Assembly (NCBI RefSeq): GCF_015291705.1
Contig: NZ_CP030050.1
Location: 3,410,001 to 3,474,000, forward strand
Origin: Bradyrhizobium arachidis
Lineage (GTDB): Bacteria; Pseudomonadota; Alphaproteobacteria; Rhizobiales; Xanthobacteraceae
Length of the DNA: 64,000 bases
Direction: 5' to 3'
Shown here: positions 9,381 to 18,806 of the stretch, piece after piece
Numbering within the stretch: the first letter of the stretch is position 1
Layout: each line of letters starts with the position of its first letter
Program-made: the position numbers and the translations under genes
The notes under the pieces: generated by a model
Database searches by the model: none
What the model was told of the DNA's origin: nothing
Seen by the model: only the letters and a program-made list of their open reading frames with translations

Positions 9381-10108
9381 TGCCGTTGCTCGAAATCCGC
9401 AATCTCGTGGTGCGCTACGGCGAGATCGAAGCGCTGCGCGGCGTGACCTGCGCCGTGGAGCAGGGCCAGGTGGTGACGCTGCTCGGCGCCAACGGCGCCG
9501 GCAAGTCTACGACCCTGCGCGCCATCTCCGGTCTCGCCAAGCCGACCTCCGGCGACATCCTGTTCGACGGCAATTCGATCGCGGGGCTCGGCCCGGAGGC
9601 GATCGTCCGCATGGGCATCAGCCACGTGCCGGAGGGACGCCGCGTCTTCCCGGGCCTCACGGTGAAAGAGAACATCATGCTCGGTGCCTCCAATCGAAAG
9701 GCGTCGACCTCGGAGATCTCGCGCGAGGCGGACGCGATGTTCGACCTCTTCCCGGATATCCGCAAGTTCAGCAATGCGCTCGGCTGGACGCTATCCGGTG
9801 GCCAGTTGCAGATGGTCGCGGTTGCACGCGGGCTGATGGCCAAGCCGCGGCTTTTGCTGCTGGACGAACCCTCGCTCGGCCTTGCGCCCGTCATCGTGCA
9901 GGCGGTGTTCAAGATCATCTCGGAGATCCGCCGCAACACGACCGTGCTGCTGGTGGAGCAGAACGCGCGCATGGGCCTGTCGGTGGCCGATTACGGCTAT
10001 GTGCTGGAGACCGGCCGTATCGTGCTCGGCGGCAAGCCCGACGAGCTCTGGGGCAACGAAGCCATCCGCGCGGCGTATCTCGGCGGCCATGCCAAGGTGA
10101 GCGCGTAG
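9377..10108 (+). CDS. Branched-chain-type ABC transporter ATP-binding protein, LivF family
   Basis: This 243-residue ATPase has Walker A G-A-N-G-A-G-K-S-T, signature L-S-G-G-Q, Walker B L-L-L-L-D-E-P-S and the LivF-typical L-G-L-A-P. Its ATG overlaps the end of the LivM-LivG fusion by 4 bases. It would heterodimerise with the LivG half of the fusion to power import. It is the last clear transporter gene. The 273 bases that follow hold a GC-rich dyad (CGGGCGGC...GCCGCCCG, 10196-10221) without a T-run, and a degenerate intergenic repeat. Confidence 0.92.
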   Translation: MMPLLEIRNLVVRYGEIEALRGVTCAVEQGQVVTLLGANGAGKSTTLRAISGLAKPTSGDILFDGNSIAGLGPEAIVRMGISHVPEGRRVFPGLTVKENIMLGASNRKASTSEISREADAMFDLFPDIRKFSNALGWTLSGGQLQMVAVARGLMAKPRLLLLDEPSLGLAPVIVQAVFKIISEIRRNTTVLLVEQNARMGLSVADYGYVLETGRIVLGGKPDELWGNEAIRAAYLGGHAKVSA

Positions 10109-10381
10109 CGGGGCCGGTTCCGTCGCCGGGATACTGATTCCGGGCGGAAAATCCGCCGGTGAAGGTATCGAGGCATCCCCTTGCCGGGCGGCACCCGGGC
10201 GGCGATAGTGACCGCCGCCCGCAAGGCCGGCATCCAGAGGGCGATTGCATAGGTCTTGCGTCATTGCGAGCGTAGCGCCGCGACCCGGTTCGCGGTAACA
10301 GCGAGGGTACGCCATGGCGGCGCTCGGCGTGGTGACGAAGGTCCAAACAACACGGTCCAAACAACAAAGAAGGAAGGCAAC
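10109..10381. other. Intergenic region with GC-rich dyad and degenerate repeat
   Basis: A stem CGGGCGGC / GCCGCCCG lies at 10196-10221. From about 10257 the sequence gtcattgcgagcgtagc resembles a common rhizobial intergenic repeat that continues in degenerate form to about 10320. No T-run follows the stem, so it is a poor intrinsic terminator. The message may continue into the aldolase gene. Confidence 0.45.
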
Positions 10382-11158
10382 GTGGCGAACAAGGTCAAGG
10401 AAATCTGGAAGTCGGGCAAGGCCGTGGTCAACGCGTGGCTCGCTATTCCCTCCGGCTTCTCGGCCGAAATGATCGCGCAATGCGGCTTCGACAGCGTCAC
10501 CGTCGACATGCAGCATGGCGTGCAGGATTATCTCTCGATGGTGCAGTGCTTCCAGGCGATGGACAAGCATCCGGTGACCCCGATGGTCCGCGTGCCCTGG
10601 AACGAGCCCGGCATCATCGGCAAGGTGCTCGATGGCGGCGCCTATGGCGTGATCTGCCCGATGGTCAACACGCCGCAGGAAGCCCGGAACCTCGTTTCCT
10701 ATTCCAAGTATCCTCCGCAGGGCGTCCGCTCCAACGGTCCGATCCGTGCGGGCATGTACGGCACCGCGGGCTCCTATCAGAAGACCGCGAATGCCGACAC
10801 CATCCTGCTGCCGATGATGGAGACGAAGACCGCGGTCGAGAACATGGAAGCGATCCTCGACGTCGAGGGCATCGACGGCGTCTATATCGGCCCGTCCGAC
10901 CTCGGCTTCTCCTACGGCCTCGAGCCCAAGCTCGACCGCACCGAGCCGGAGATCCTCGCGATCTACGAGAAGATCATCAAGGAGTGCGGCAAGCGCGGCC
11001 TCAACCCCGGCATTCATTGCAGCGGCGCCGAAGGCGCGGCGCGCGCCATCAACATGGGCTTCAAGCTCGTGACGCTCTCGAACGAGGTCGGCCTGATGAC
11101 GACCTACGCCAAGATGCAGGTCAACGCGACCCGCAAGGAGTCGGGCGGCAAGGCCTAA
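10382..11158 (+). CDS. HpcH/HpaI-type class II aldolase (4-hydroxy-2-oxoheptanedioate or 2-dehydro-3-deoxyglucarate aldolase)
   Basis: This 258-residue metal-dependent pyruvate aldolase starts at a GTG preceded by AAGGAAGG. An upstream in-frame start at 10256 would add repeat-derived residues and is rejected. Active-site residues of E. coli HpaI align at D42, H45, R70, E147 and D173. Two roles fit. As HpaI it would finish the hpa pathway, giving pyruvate and succinic semialdehyde. As GarL it would cleave the product of the sugar-acid dehydratase encoded next door. Family is certain; substrate is open because both contexts are present. Confidence 0.85.
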   Translation: MANKVKEIWKSGKAVVNAWLAIPSGFSAEMIAQCGFDSVTVDMQHGVQDYLSMVQCFQAMDKHPVTPMVRVPWNEPGIIGKVLDGGAYGVICPMVNTPQEARNLVSYSKYPPQGVRSNGPIRAGMYGTAGSYQKTANADTILLPMMETKTAVENMEAILDVEGIDGVYIGPSDLGFSYGLEPKLDRTEPEILAIYEKIIKECGKRGLNPGIHCSGAEGAARAINMGFKLVTLSNEVGLMTTYAKMQVNATRKESGGKA

Positions 11159-11164
11159 GAAACT

Positions 11165-11240
11165 TGCGAATGGCGAATGGGGGGTAGCGAATAGTGCTGC
11201 TCCCCATTTTCCATTCGCCACTCACCACTCGCTATTCGCC
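11165..11240. repeat. Heptad-based inverted repeat (GCGAAT/GCGAGT units), copy 1
   Basis: Units close to ggcgaat, ggggggt and agcgaat run in 7-base steps, then after a short spacer reappear as the complement (attcgcc, actcacc, actcgct, attcgcc). The whole folds as an imperfect long hairpin. It ends just before the ribosome-binding site of the dehydratase gene. Confidence 0.75.
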
Positions 11241-11257
11241 TCCGAAGGAGATTCGCC

Positions 11258-12781
11258 ATGACCATCAGCCCCGTCATCCGCCTGCATCCCGATGATGGCG
11301 TGCTGATCGCGCGCGCCAGCCTGCCGCCGGGAACGGTCGTCGCCGACGGCGTCACCACCGTCGATCGCATTCCCTCCGGCCACAAGGTCGCGATCAAGCC
11401 GATCGCGGTCGGCGAGCCTGTGATCCGCTACGGCCAGATCATCGGCTTTGCGACCGCACCGATCGCGCCGGGCCAGCATGTGCACGTGCAGAACATCGGC
11501 ATGGGCGACTTCGCCAAGGACTATGCCTATTGCGCCGACGTCAAGCCGACGCCGAATTTCGACCTGCCGGCAACCTTCGAAGGCATTCGCCGCCCCGACG
11601 GCCGCGTCGCCACGCGCAACTATATCGGCATCCTCACCTCGGTGAATTGCAGCGCGCATGTCGCAAGCCTCGTCGCCGACGTCTTCAAGAAGAACCCCTT
11701 CACCGGCGACAATCCGCTGGCGGACTTCCCCAATGTCGACGGCGTGGTCGCGCTGACCCACAAGACCGGCTGCGGCATGACGCAGAACGAGCCCTTGGCG
11801 CTGCTCCGCCGCACGCTCGGCGGCTATGCGCGGCACGTCAATTTCTCCCACGTCATCGTGCTCGGCCTCGGCTGCGAGGTGAATCAGATCGGCGGGCTCA
11901 TGGAAGAGCAGAAGCTCGCCGGGCGTCTGCGCGCGATGGACATCCAGGAGGTCGGCGGCACCCGCAAGACGGTCGAGGCCGGCATTGCCTTCGTGCGCGA
12001 GGCACTTGCTGACGCCAACAAGGTCAAGCGCGAGAGTGTGCCTGCAAGTGAGCTTACCGTGGCCCTGCAGTGCGGCGGCTCGGACGGCTATTCCGGCGTG
12101 TCCGCCAACCCGGCGCTGGGGGCTGCGAGCGATCTCATCGTGCGCCACGGCGGCACCGTGATCCTGTCGGAGACGCCCGAGACCTACGGCGCCGAGCATC
12201 TGCTCACGCGCCGCGCCGTCAGCCGCGAGGTCGGCGAGAAGCTGGTCGATCTGATGCGCTGGTGGGACGAATACACCGAGCGCGAAGGCGCCGAGATGAA
12301 CGCCAATCCGAGCCCCGGCAACAAGGCCGGCGGCCTCACCACCATTCTGGAGAAGTCGCTCGGTGCGATGGCCAAGGCCGGCACCACCAATCTCGTCGAG
12401 GTGCTGCGCTACGCCGAGCCCATCACCAAGAAGGGCTTTGTCTTCATGGACACGCCCGGCTACGACCCTGTCGCTGCGACCGGCCAGGTCGCCGGCGGCG
12501 CCAACCTCGTCTGCTTCACCACCGGCCGCGGCAGCGTGTTCGGCTGCAAGCCCGCACCGTCGATCAAGCTCGCCACCAACACGCCCATGTACAAGCGCAT
12601 GGAAGAGGACATGGACGTCAATTGCGGCACCATCCTCGAAGGCGAGGAGAGCGTTCAGGAATGCGGCCAGCGCATCTTCGATCTCATCCTCAAGACCGCA
12701 TCCGGCCAGCCGACCAAGAGCGAAAGCTTCGATTTCGGCGGCGCCGAGTTCGCGCCCTGGGTGCTGGGCGCGACGATGTGA
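11258..12781 (+). CDS. UxaA/GarD-family altronate or galactarate dehydratase (SAF + dehydratase domains)
   Basis: This 507-residue protein has an N-terminal SAF-like domain (about 1-90) and a long catalytic region carrying H-K-T-G-C-G-M near 170, C-G-G-S-D-G-Y-S-G near 272 and G-C-K-P-A-P-S near 430. The family removes water from sugar acids such as altronate or galactarate, using Fe(II). The ATG is preceded by GAAGGAG. The aldolase immediately upstream would match a galactarate-type route (dehydratase, then 2-dehydro-3-deoxyglucarate aldolase). Heptad inverted repeats flank the gene on both sides. The specific sugar acid is not determinable from sequence. Confidence 0.85.
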   Translation: MTISPVIRLHPDDGVLIARASLPPGTVVADGVTTVDRIPSGHKVAIKPIAVGEPVIRYGQIIGFATAPIAPGQHVHVQNIGMGDFAKDYAYCADVKPTPNFDLPATFEGIRRPDGRVATRNYIGILTSVNCSAHVASLVADVFKKNPFTGDNPLADFPNVDGVVALTHKTGCGMTQNEPLALLRRTLGGYARHVNFSHVIVLGLGCEVNQIGGLMEEQKLAGRLRAMDIQEVGGTRKTVEAGIAFVREALADANKVKRESVPASELTVALQCGGSDGYSGVSANPALGAASDLIVRHGGTVILSETPETYGAEHLLTRRAVSREVGEKLVDLMRWWDEYTEREGAEMNANPSPGNKAGGLTTILEKSLGAMAKAGTTNLVEVLRYAEPITKKGFVFMDTPGYDPVAATGQVAGGANLVCFTTGRGSVFGCKPAPSIKLATNTPMYKRMEEDMDVNCGTILEGEESVQECGQRIFDLILKTASGQPTKSESFDFGGAEFAPWVLGATM

Positions 12782-12786
12782 GAGGG

Positions 12787-12896
12787 GCGAATGGGGAGTG
12801 GCGAGTAGCGAATAGGAAGTAGCGAGTAGAGCATTCCGCCCCCATTCGCCACTCCCTACTCGCCATTCGCCTGGCTTCGCTACTCACCACTCGCCC
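12787..12896. repeat. Heptad-based inverted repeat, copy 2
   Basis: This is the same class as 11165-11240 but longer. Left-arm units are ggcgaat, ggggagt, ggcgagt, agcgaat, aggaagt and agcgagt in exact 7-base register. The right arm is their complement (cattcgc, cactccc, tactcgc, cattcgc, then tactcac, cactcgc). It lies between the dehydratase and the transglutaminase operon. Confidence 0.8.
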
Positions 12897-12986
12897 GTGC
12901 CGTAGGCACACCGTGCCCGTTGTTAGTGCTTGATCGATGTCACCAGCGGTGTTCTGCTCAAAAAAGCTGCTGGAGCACCGCACCCC

Positions 12987-15900
12987 GTGTCGATCTACGT
13001 CGCACTACATCACGTCACGCATTACAAATACGACCGCCCGATCGATCTCGGACCGCAGACCATCCGCCTGCGGCCGGCGCCGCACACGCGCACGCCGATC
13101 CTGAGCTATTCGCTCAAGGTCACGCCATCAAATCATTTCGTGAACTGGCAGCAGGACCCGCAGGGCAACTGGCTCGCCCGCTACGTCTTTCCGGAGAAGA
13201 CCACCGAGCTGAAATTCGAGGTCGACTTCACGGCGCAGATGACCACGGTCAATCCGTTCGACTTCTTCGTCGAGCCCTATGCCGACAGCTTTCCGTTCGA
13301 GTATCCGAAGGATCTGAAGACGGAGCTCGCGCCTTATCTTGAGACCATCAAGCCCGATCGCCTGTTCGCGAAATATCTCGACACCATCCCGCATGAAGCA
13401 CCGAACACGGTCAACTTCCTGGTCGAGCTCAACCGGGAGCTCCAGAAGAAGGTCCGCTACATCATCCGCATGGAGCCCGGCGTGCAGACGCCGGAGGAAA
13501 CGCTCGCCTCCGGTGCCGGCTCGTGCCGCGACTCCGCCTGGCTGCTGATCCAGACGCTGCGCCATCTCGGCCTCGCTGCGCGCTTCGTCTCCGGCTACCT
13601 GGTCCAGATCCGTCCCGACATCGATCCGATCGAGGGCCCGCCGGAAGTCGAGAACGATTTCACCGATCTGCACGCCTGGGCCGAGGTCTATCTGCCGGGC
13701 GCCGGCTGGGTCGGGTTCGACGCGACCTCCGGCATGCTGGCGGGCGAGGGGCACATCCCGGTCGCCGCCACCCCGCATTATCGCTCGGCCGCGCCGATCT
13801 CCGGCGGCGCCGGTTTTGCCGAGGTCGAGTTCGCCTTCGACATGAGCGTGAAGCGCATCCGCGAAGCGCCGCGCATCACCAAGCCGTTCTCCGACGAATC
13901 CTGGGCGCGCCTCAACGATCTCGGCGAGCAGGTCGACGGCGATCTCGTTGCCCAAGACGTGCGGCTCACCATGGGCGGCGAGCCGACCTACGTCTCGGTC
14001 GACGACCTCGAAGCGGCAGAGTGGAATACGGACGCCGTCGGCCCGACCAAGCGCACGCTCGCCGACGACCTGATCCGCCGCCTGCGCACGCGCTTTGCGC
14101 CCGGCGGCCTTCTGCATTACGGCCAGGGCAAATGGTATCCGGGCGAGAGCCTGCCGCGCTGGGCCTTCGGTCTCTACTGGCGCAAGGACGGCGTGCCGAT
14201 CTGGAAGAACGCCGATCTCATTGCCAAGATCGAGAATCCGCGGCGGCCGGAGGTCAGGGACGCGCAGGCCTTCATGGAAGGCACGGCGGCGCGGCTCGGT
14301 CTCGACCTCGGCTACATCATGCCGGCCTATGAGGACCCGGCCTATTGGCTGCAGAAGGAGGCCGAGCTTCCGGTCAACGTCGATCCGACGGACTCTAAGC
14401 TGTCCGATCCCGAAGCGCGCGCCCGCATGGCCCGGGTGTTCGATCAGGGCCTGACCACGCCGCGCGGCTTCGTGCTGCCGATCCAGCGCTGGAATGCGCC
14501 GCCGCGCTGGCGCAGCGAGCGCTGGCCGCTCCGGCGCAATCACCTGTTCCTGTCGCCGGGCGATTCACCGCTCGGCCTGCGCCTGCCGATCGGCTCGCTC
14601 GGCCACGTCCCGCCCAACCAGTATCCCTACATCGTCGAGCAGGACCCGATGGAGCCGCGCGGCAAGCTCCCGGTGTTCACCCGCATGGCGCGCCCGGCAT
14701 CGCCGGCGCGGACAGCGCCCGAGCAGCTGAACACTGCGATCCCGGTGCGCACCGCCATGGCGGTGGAGATCCGCGACGGCGTGATCTGCGCCTTCATGCC
14801 GCCGGTCGAGCGCATCGAGGATTATCTCGAGCTGATCTCGGCGCTGGAGGATACCGCCGAGGAGATGCAGCTTCCCGTCCATGTCGAGGGCTATCCGCCG
14901 CCGTTCGACCCGCGCATCGAGGTCATCAAGGTGACGCCCGACCCCGGCGTCATCGAGATCAACATCCAGCCGGCGAAGAGCTGGCGCGACGCGGTCGAGA
15001 TCACCTCCGGCCTCTATGAGGACGCCGGCAAGGTGCGCCTCGGCGCCAACCGTTTCCTGGTCGACGGCCGCCACACCGGCACCGGCGGCGGCAACCACGT
15101 CGTGGTCGGCGGCTCGAGCCCGCAGGACTCGCCGTTCCTGCGCCGGCCCGATCTGCTGAGGAGTCTGGTCCTGTACTGGCAGCGACATCCCTCGCTGTCC
15201 TATTTCTTCTCCGGCTTGTTCATCGGCCCGACCAGCCAGGCGCCGCGCATCGACGAAGCCCGTCACGACAGCATCTACGAGCTCGAGATCGCGCTCTCGC
15301 ACGTGCCACCGCCGGGTTACCAGACGCCGCTGTGGCTGGTCGACCGGCTGTTCCGGCATTTGCTGGTGGACATCACCGGCAACACCCATCGCGCCGAGAT
15401 CTGCATCGACAAGCTCTATTCGCCGGAAGGGCCGACCGGCCGCCTCGGCCTCGTCGAATTCCGCGCGCTCGAAATGCCGCCTGATCCGCGCATGTCGCTG
15501 GCGCAGCAACTCCTGATCCGCGCGCTGATCGCAAAATTCTGGCGCGAGCCGCAACAAGGCAAGTTCGTGCGCTGGGGTACGGCGCTGCACGACCGCTTCA
15601 TGCTGCCTCACTTCATCTGGGAAGATTTCGTTGATGTGCTTTCTGAGTTGAAGCAATCGGGCTATCCCTTTGAGCCGGAATGGTATCTGGCCCAGCTCGA
15701 ATTCCGCTTTCCTGCTTTCGGCCGCGTTCATCATGGCGGCGTGACCTTGGAATTGCGTCAGGCGCTGGAGCCCTGGCATGTCTTGGGTGAGGAGGGCTCG
15801 GCCGGCGGCACCGTGCGCTACGTGGACTCGTCGGTTGAACGACTTCAAGTGAAAGCTGAAGGTTTCGTCGAAGGCCGCCATATTGTCACCTGCAATGGCC

Positions 15901-16256
15901 GCCGCCTGCCGATGACCGCGACCGGCCGCTCGGGCGAGGCCGTGGCTGGCGTCCGCTTCAAGGCCTGGCAGCCGGCCTCCGGCCTGCACCCGACTATCCC
16001 GGTGCATGCGCCGCTGACCTTCGATCTCATCGACACCTGGAACGGCCGCTCGCTCGGCGGCTGCGTCTACCACGTCGCCCATCCCGGCGGGCGCAGCTAC
16101 GACACCAAGCCGGTCAACACCTACGAGGCCGAGGCGCGGCGGCTGGCGCGCTTCCAGGACCATGGTCATACCCCGGGTCCGATGCAGCCGCCGCCCGAGG
16201 AACGCACAAATGAGTTTCCGCTGACCCTCGACTTGCGGACCCCGCTCCTGCAATGA
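12987..16256 (+). CDS. Large transglutaminase-like / DUF2126 protein of the alpha-E - ATP-grasp system
   Basis: This 1089-residue cytoplasmic protein has an N-terminal bacterial transglutaminase-like fold with catalytic triad Cys180 (G-S-C-R-D), His229 (L-H-A-W) and Asp245 (F-D-A-T), then a long DUF2126 region to the C-terminus. I chose the GTG at 12987 because homologues begin M-S-I-x-V-A-L-H-H; an ATG at 12930 would add 19 atypical residues. The same strand carries an ATP-grasp/alpha-E protein and a second transglutaminase. Comparative genomics (Iyer and colleagues on amidoligases) predicts that this set forms and cleaves peptide or isopeptide bonds. Product and substrate are unknown. Confidence 0.88.
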   Translation: MSIYVALHHVTHYKYDRPIDLGPQTIRLRPAPHTRTPILSYSLKVTPSNHFVNWQQDPQGNWLARYVFPEKTTELKFEVDFTAQMTTVNPFDFFVEPYADSFPFEYPKDLKTELAPYLETIKPDRLFAKYLDTIPHEAPNTVNFLVELNRELQKKVRYIIRMEPGVQTPEETLASGAGSCRDSAWLLIQTLRHLGLAARFVSGYLVQIRPDIDPIEGPPEVENDFTDLHAWAEVYLPGAGWVGFDATSGMLAGEGHIPVAATPHYRSAAPISGGAGFAEVEFAFDMSVKRIREAPRITKPFSDESWARLNDLGEQVDGDLVAQDVRLTMGGEPTYVSVDDLEAAEWNTDAVGPTKRTLADDLIRRLRTRFAPGGLLHYGQGKWYPGESLPRWAFGLYWRKDGVPIWKNADLIAKIENPRRPEVRDAQAFMEGTAARLGLDLGYIMPAYEDPAYWLQKEAELPVNVDPTDSKLSDPEARARMARVFDQGLTTPRGFVLPIQRWNAPPRWRSERWPLRRNHLFLSPGDSPLGLRLPIGSLGHVPPNQYPYIVEQDPMEPRGKLPVFTRMARPASPARTAPEQLNTAIPVRTAMAVEIRDGVICAFMPPVERIEDYLELISALEDTAEEMQLPVHVEGYPPPFDPRIEVIKVTPDPGVIEINIQPAKSWRDAVEITSGLYEDAGKVRLGANRFLVDGRHTGTGGGNHVVVGGSSPQDSPFLRRPDLLRSLVLYWQRHPSLSYFFSGLFIGPTSQAPRIDEARHDSIYELEIALSHVPPPGYQTPLWLVDRLFRHLLVDITGNTHRAEICIDKLYSPEGPTGRLGLVEFRALEMPPDPRMSLAQQLLIRALIAKFWREPQQGKFVRWGTALHDRFMLPHFIWEDFVDVLSELKQSGYPFEPEWYLAQLEFRFPAFGRVHHGGVTLELRQALEPWHVLGEEGSAGGTVRYVDSSVERLQVKAEGFVEGRHIVTCNGRRLPMTATGRSGEAVAGVRFKAWQPASGLHPTIPVHAPLTFDLIDTWNGRSLGGCVYHVAHPGGRSYDTKPVNTYEAEARRLARFQDHGHTPGPMQPPPEERTNEFPLTLDLRTPLLQ

Positions 16257-16283
16257 GTATGATGGTGGGGCAGGGAGAGGGGC

Positions 16284-18806
16284 ATGGCCGAGGGCGCAGC
16301 CGAGGATGACAGAGCGGGGCAGGCGCAGGGCCAGCGTGAAGGCCAGCGCCGTCTCGCCCAATGGGTCCGCGACTACAGCCGCCTGCCCGGCATCCCCGAC
16401 GAGTTTCTGGGGCCCGATGGTGCCCCCCGCGCGGTCTGGAGCCGCTTCTTCGACGCCTTCGGCGCGCTGGCGCCCGACGAGGCCGAGCGGCGCTTCGCCA
16501 TGGCCGACCGTCACCTCCGCGAGGCCGGCGTCACCTACCGCGCGCCCGGCGACAGCGCCGACCGGCCGTGGTCGCTCAGCCAACTGCCGCTCCTGATCGA
16601 CGAGGCCGACTGGCAGCAGCTCTCCGCCGGCATCACCCAGCGCGCCGAGCTTCTGGAGCTCGTGCTACGCGACATCTATGGCGAGGGCCGGCTGGTCGCC
16701 GAGGGCGCTTTGCCGGCGGCCGCGATCGCCGGCAGTCCCGAATATCTCCGTCCGGTCTGCGGCGTGCCGCCGCCGGGCGGGCGTTACCTGTCGCTCTATG
16801 CCGCCGATGTCGGCCGCGGCCCCGACGGCCGCTGGTGGGTGCTCGGCGACCGCACCCAGGCGCCGTCGGGCGCGGGCTATGCGCTGGAGAATCGCCTGGT
16901 GCAGTCGCGGGCCTTCTCCGATCTCTACAAGTCGATGAACGTGCCGCGCGTCGCGCCGTTCTTCGAGGCGTTCCGTGACAGTCTTCGCGCGCGCGCCGAC
17001 CGCGACGAGCCGCGCATCGGCGTGCTGACGCCCGGCAGCTTCAGCGAGACCTATTTCGAGCATGCCACGCTGGCGCGCTATCTCGGCTTCCTGTTGGTCG
17101 AGGGCGACGATCTCGCCGTCAGCGACAACCGGATCCACATACGCACCGTCGCCGGCCTGAAGCGGCTCGACGTGCTGCTGCGCCGGGTCGATTCCAACTC
17201 GCTCGATCCGCTCGAGCTCGATGCGTCCTCGCATCTCGGCGTGCCCGGCCTGATCGACGTGCTGCGCAAGGACGGCGTCGTCGTCGCCAACATGCCGGGT
17301 TCGGGCGTCCTGGAGGCGAGGGCGCTGCTCGGCTTCCTGCCGGCGCTGAGCCGCCGCCTGCTCGGCGAAGAGTTGAAGATGCCGCACATCGCGACCTGGT
17401 GGTGCGGCCAGCGCAACGCGCGCGATGAGGTGCTGTCGCGGCTCGACGAGGTCGCGATCGAGGGCGCCTACCGCCGTGGCGTTCCCGGCTTCGACAGCAA
17501 AGGTCCGGTGCTCGCAAGCGAGCTCGATGCCAGCGGTCGCCAGCGCCTGGTCGACGCCATCAGCGCGCGCGGCATGGACTATGTCGGTCAGGAGGTGGTG
17601 CGGCTCTCGACCATGCCGGTGTGGGAGCAGGGACAGCTCACGCCGCGCCCCTTCGTGCTGCGCGTGTTCGCGGCCGCAACCCCGGACGGCTGGGCCATCA
17701 TGCCCGGCGGCTTCTGCCGGATCGCCGAGCAAGCCGATGCGCGCGCGGTGTCGATGGGCGACGGCGCGCGCGCGGCCGACGTCTGGGTGGTCTCCGAGAA
17801 GAAGGTCTCGACCGCGACGCTGCTGCCGGCGACTGACAAGGTCCGCATCCGCCGCATCGCCGGCGTGCTGCCGAGCCGCGCCGCCGACAATCTGTTCTGG
17901 CTCGGCCGCTATCTCGAACGCGCCGAGGCGACGCTGCGCCTCGTGCGCGCGCTGGGCTCGCCGAGCGGACCCAACAAGGGCACAGCGGCCTCGCTGCAAT
18001 CGGCCGACCGCATCCAGCGTCTGCTGGTGGCCTGGGGCGCGATCTCGCAGGCCTCGCGCGCGGCGCCGGGGCGCATCGTCGCCGAAGCGTTGCAGAGCGC
18101 GGAGCGCTTTGGCTCGGCGCTGTCGCTGGTGCGCGCGGCACAGCGCACCGCGACCTCCTTGCGCGAGCGGTTGTCGCCCGATGCCTGGCAGGTCATCACC
18201 GAGATGGCCGAGCGCCTCGCGCTCGAGGTCGAGGACGACGACGACGTGCTGAGCGCGGCCGAGCTCACCTTGCAGGAGCTCGCGAGCTTCGCCGGCCTTG
18301 CGCAGGAGAACATGAACCGCGCGGCCGGCTGGCGCTTCCTCGACATTGGCCGCCGCGCCGAGCGCGCCATCAACACCACGCGCTTTGCACGTCAATTTGC
18401 ATATGACGAGGCGGGCGATGAGGATCTCGACATCCTGCTGACGCTGGTGGATTCCCAGATCACCTATCGCTCGCGCTATCTGCTGGCGCCGATCCTCGCG
18501 CCCGTGCGCGACCTCGCCGTGCTCGACACCTACAACCCGCGGTCCGTCGCGTTCCAGGTCGCGACCTTGAACGAGCACATCGCCGCGCTGCCGAGCCTGA
18601 AGGAGCACGGCCTGATCGAGCAGCCGCAGCGGCTTGCGGTGGCGGTGCAGGCGATGCTCGCCACCGCAGAAGCCGAGAAGCTCGAGGTCAAGACGCTGTT
18701 CGGACTGGAGCAGGATCTGCTCAGCCTCGCCGAGGCGGTGGGCTTGCACTACTTCCCGCACGGCCCCAATGCCAGCCGGCCGGAAAAGCTGACGGGGCTG
18801 GCGTGA
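16284..18806 (+). CDS. Fused circularly permuted ATP-grasp / alpha-E domain protein
   Basis: This 840-residue protein joins a circularly permuted ATP-grasp ligase (about residues 40-500) to an all-helical alpha-E domain (DUF403, about 515-830, beginning near L-P-S-R-A-A-D-N-L-F-W-L-G-R-Y). In many bacteria these are two genes. The ATP-grasp half is expected to make an amide bond through an acyl-phosphate. The ATG follows a GGGAGAGGGG sequence 27 bases after the DUF2126 gene. Its TGA overlaps the next GTG (GTGA), so all three genes are probably one operon. Confidence 0.88.
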   Translation: MAEGAAEDDRAGQAQGQREGQRRLAQWVRDYSRLPGIPDEFLGPDGAPRAVWSRFFDAFGALAPDEAERRFAMADRHLREAGVTYRAPGDSADRPWSLSQLPLLIDEADWQQLSAGITQRAELLELVLRDIYGEGRLVAEGALPAAAIAGSPEYLRPVCGVPPPGGRYLSLYAADVGRGPDGRWWVLGDRTQAPSGAGYALENRLVQSRAFSDLYKSMNVPRVAPFFEAFRDSLRARADRDEPRIGVLTPGSFSETYFEHATLARYLGFLLVEGDDLAVSDNRIHIRTVAGLKRLDVLLRRVDSNSLDPLELDASSHLGVPGLIDVLRKDGVVVANMPGSGVLEARALLGFLPALSRRLLGEELKMPHIATWWCGQRNARDEVLSRLDEVAIEGAYRRGVPGFDSKGPVLASELDASGRQRLVDAISARGMDYVGQEVVRLSTMPVWEQGQLTPRPFVLRVFAAATPDGWAIMPGGFCRIAEQADARAVSMGDGARAADVWVVSEKKVSTATLLPATDKVRIRRIAGVLPSRAADNLFWLGRYLERAEATLRLVRALGSPSGPNKGTAASLQSADRIQRLLVAWGAISQASRAAPGRIVAEALQSAERFGSALSLVRAAQRTATSLRERLSPDAWQVITEMAERLALEVEDDDDVLSAAELTLQELASFAGLAQENMNRAAGWRFLDIGRRAERAINTTRFARQFAYDEAGDEDLDILLTLVDSQITYRSRYLLAPILAPVRDLAVLDTYNPRSVAFQVATLNEHIAALPSLKEHGLIEQPQRLAVAVQAMLATAEAEKLEVKTLFGLEQDLLSLAEAVGLHYFPHGPNASRPEKLTGLA

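Noticed and set aside
11165..12896. Possible CRISPR array at the heptad repeats
   Set aside because: The units are 7 bases, imperfect and continuous, with no unique spacers and no cas genes nearby.
14565..16583. 672-codon - strand frame opposite the DUF2126 gene
   Set aside because: Reverse-strand shadow rich in Arg/Ala/Gly; no domain recognised, and it spans two + strand genes.
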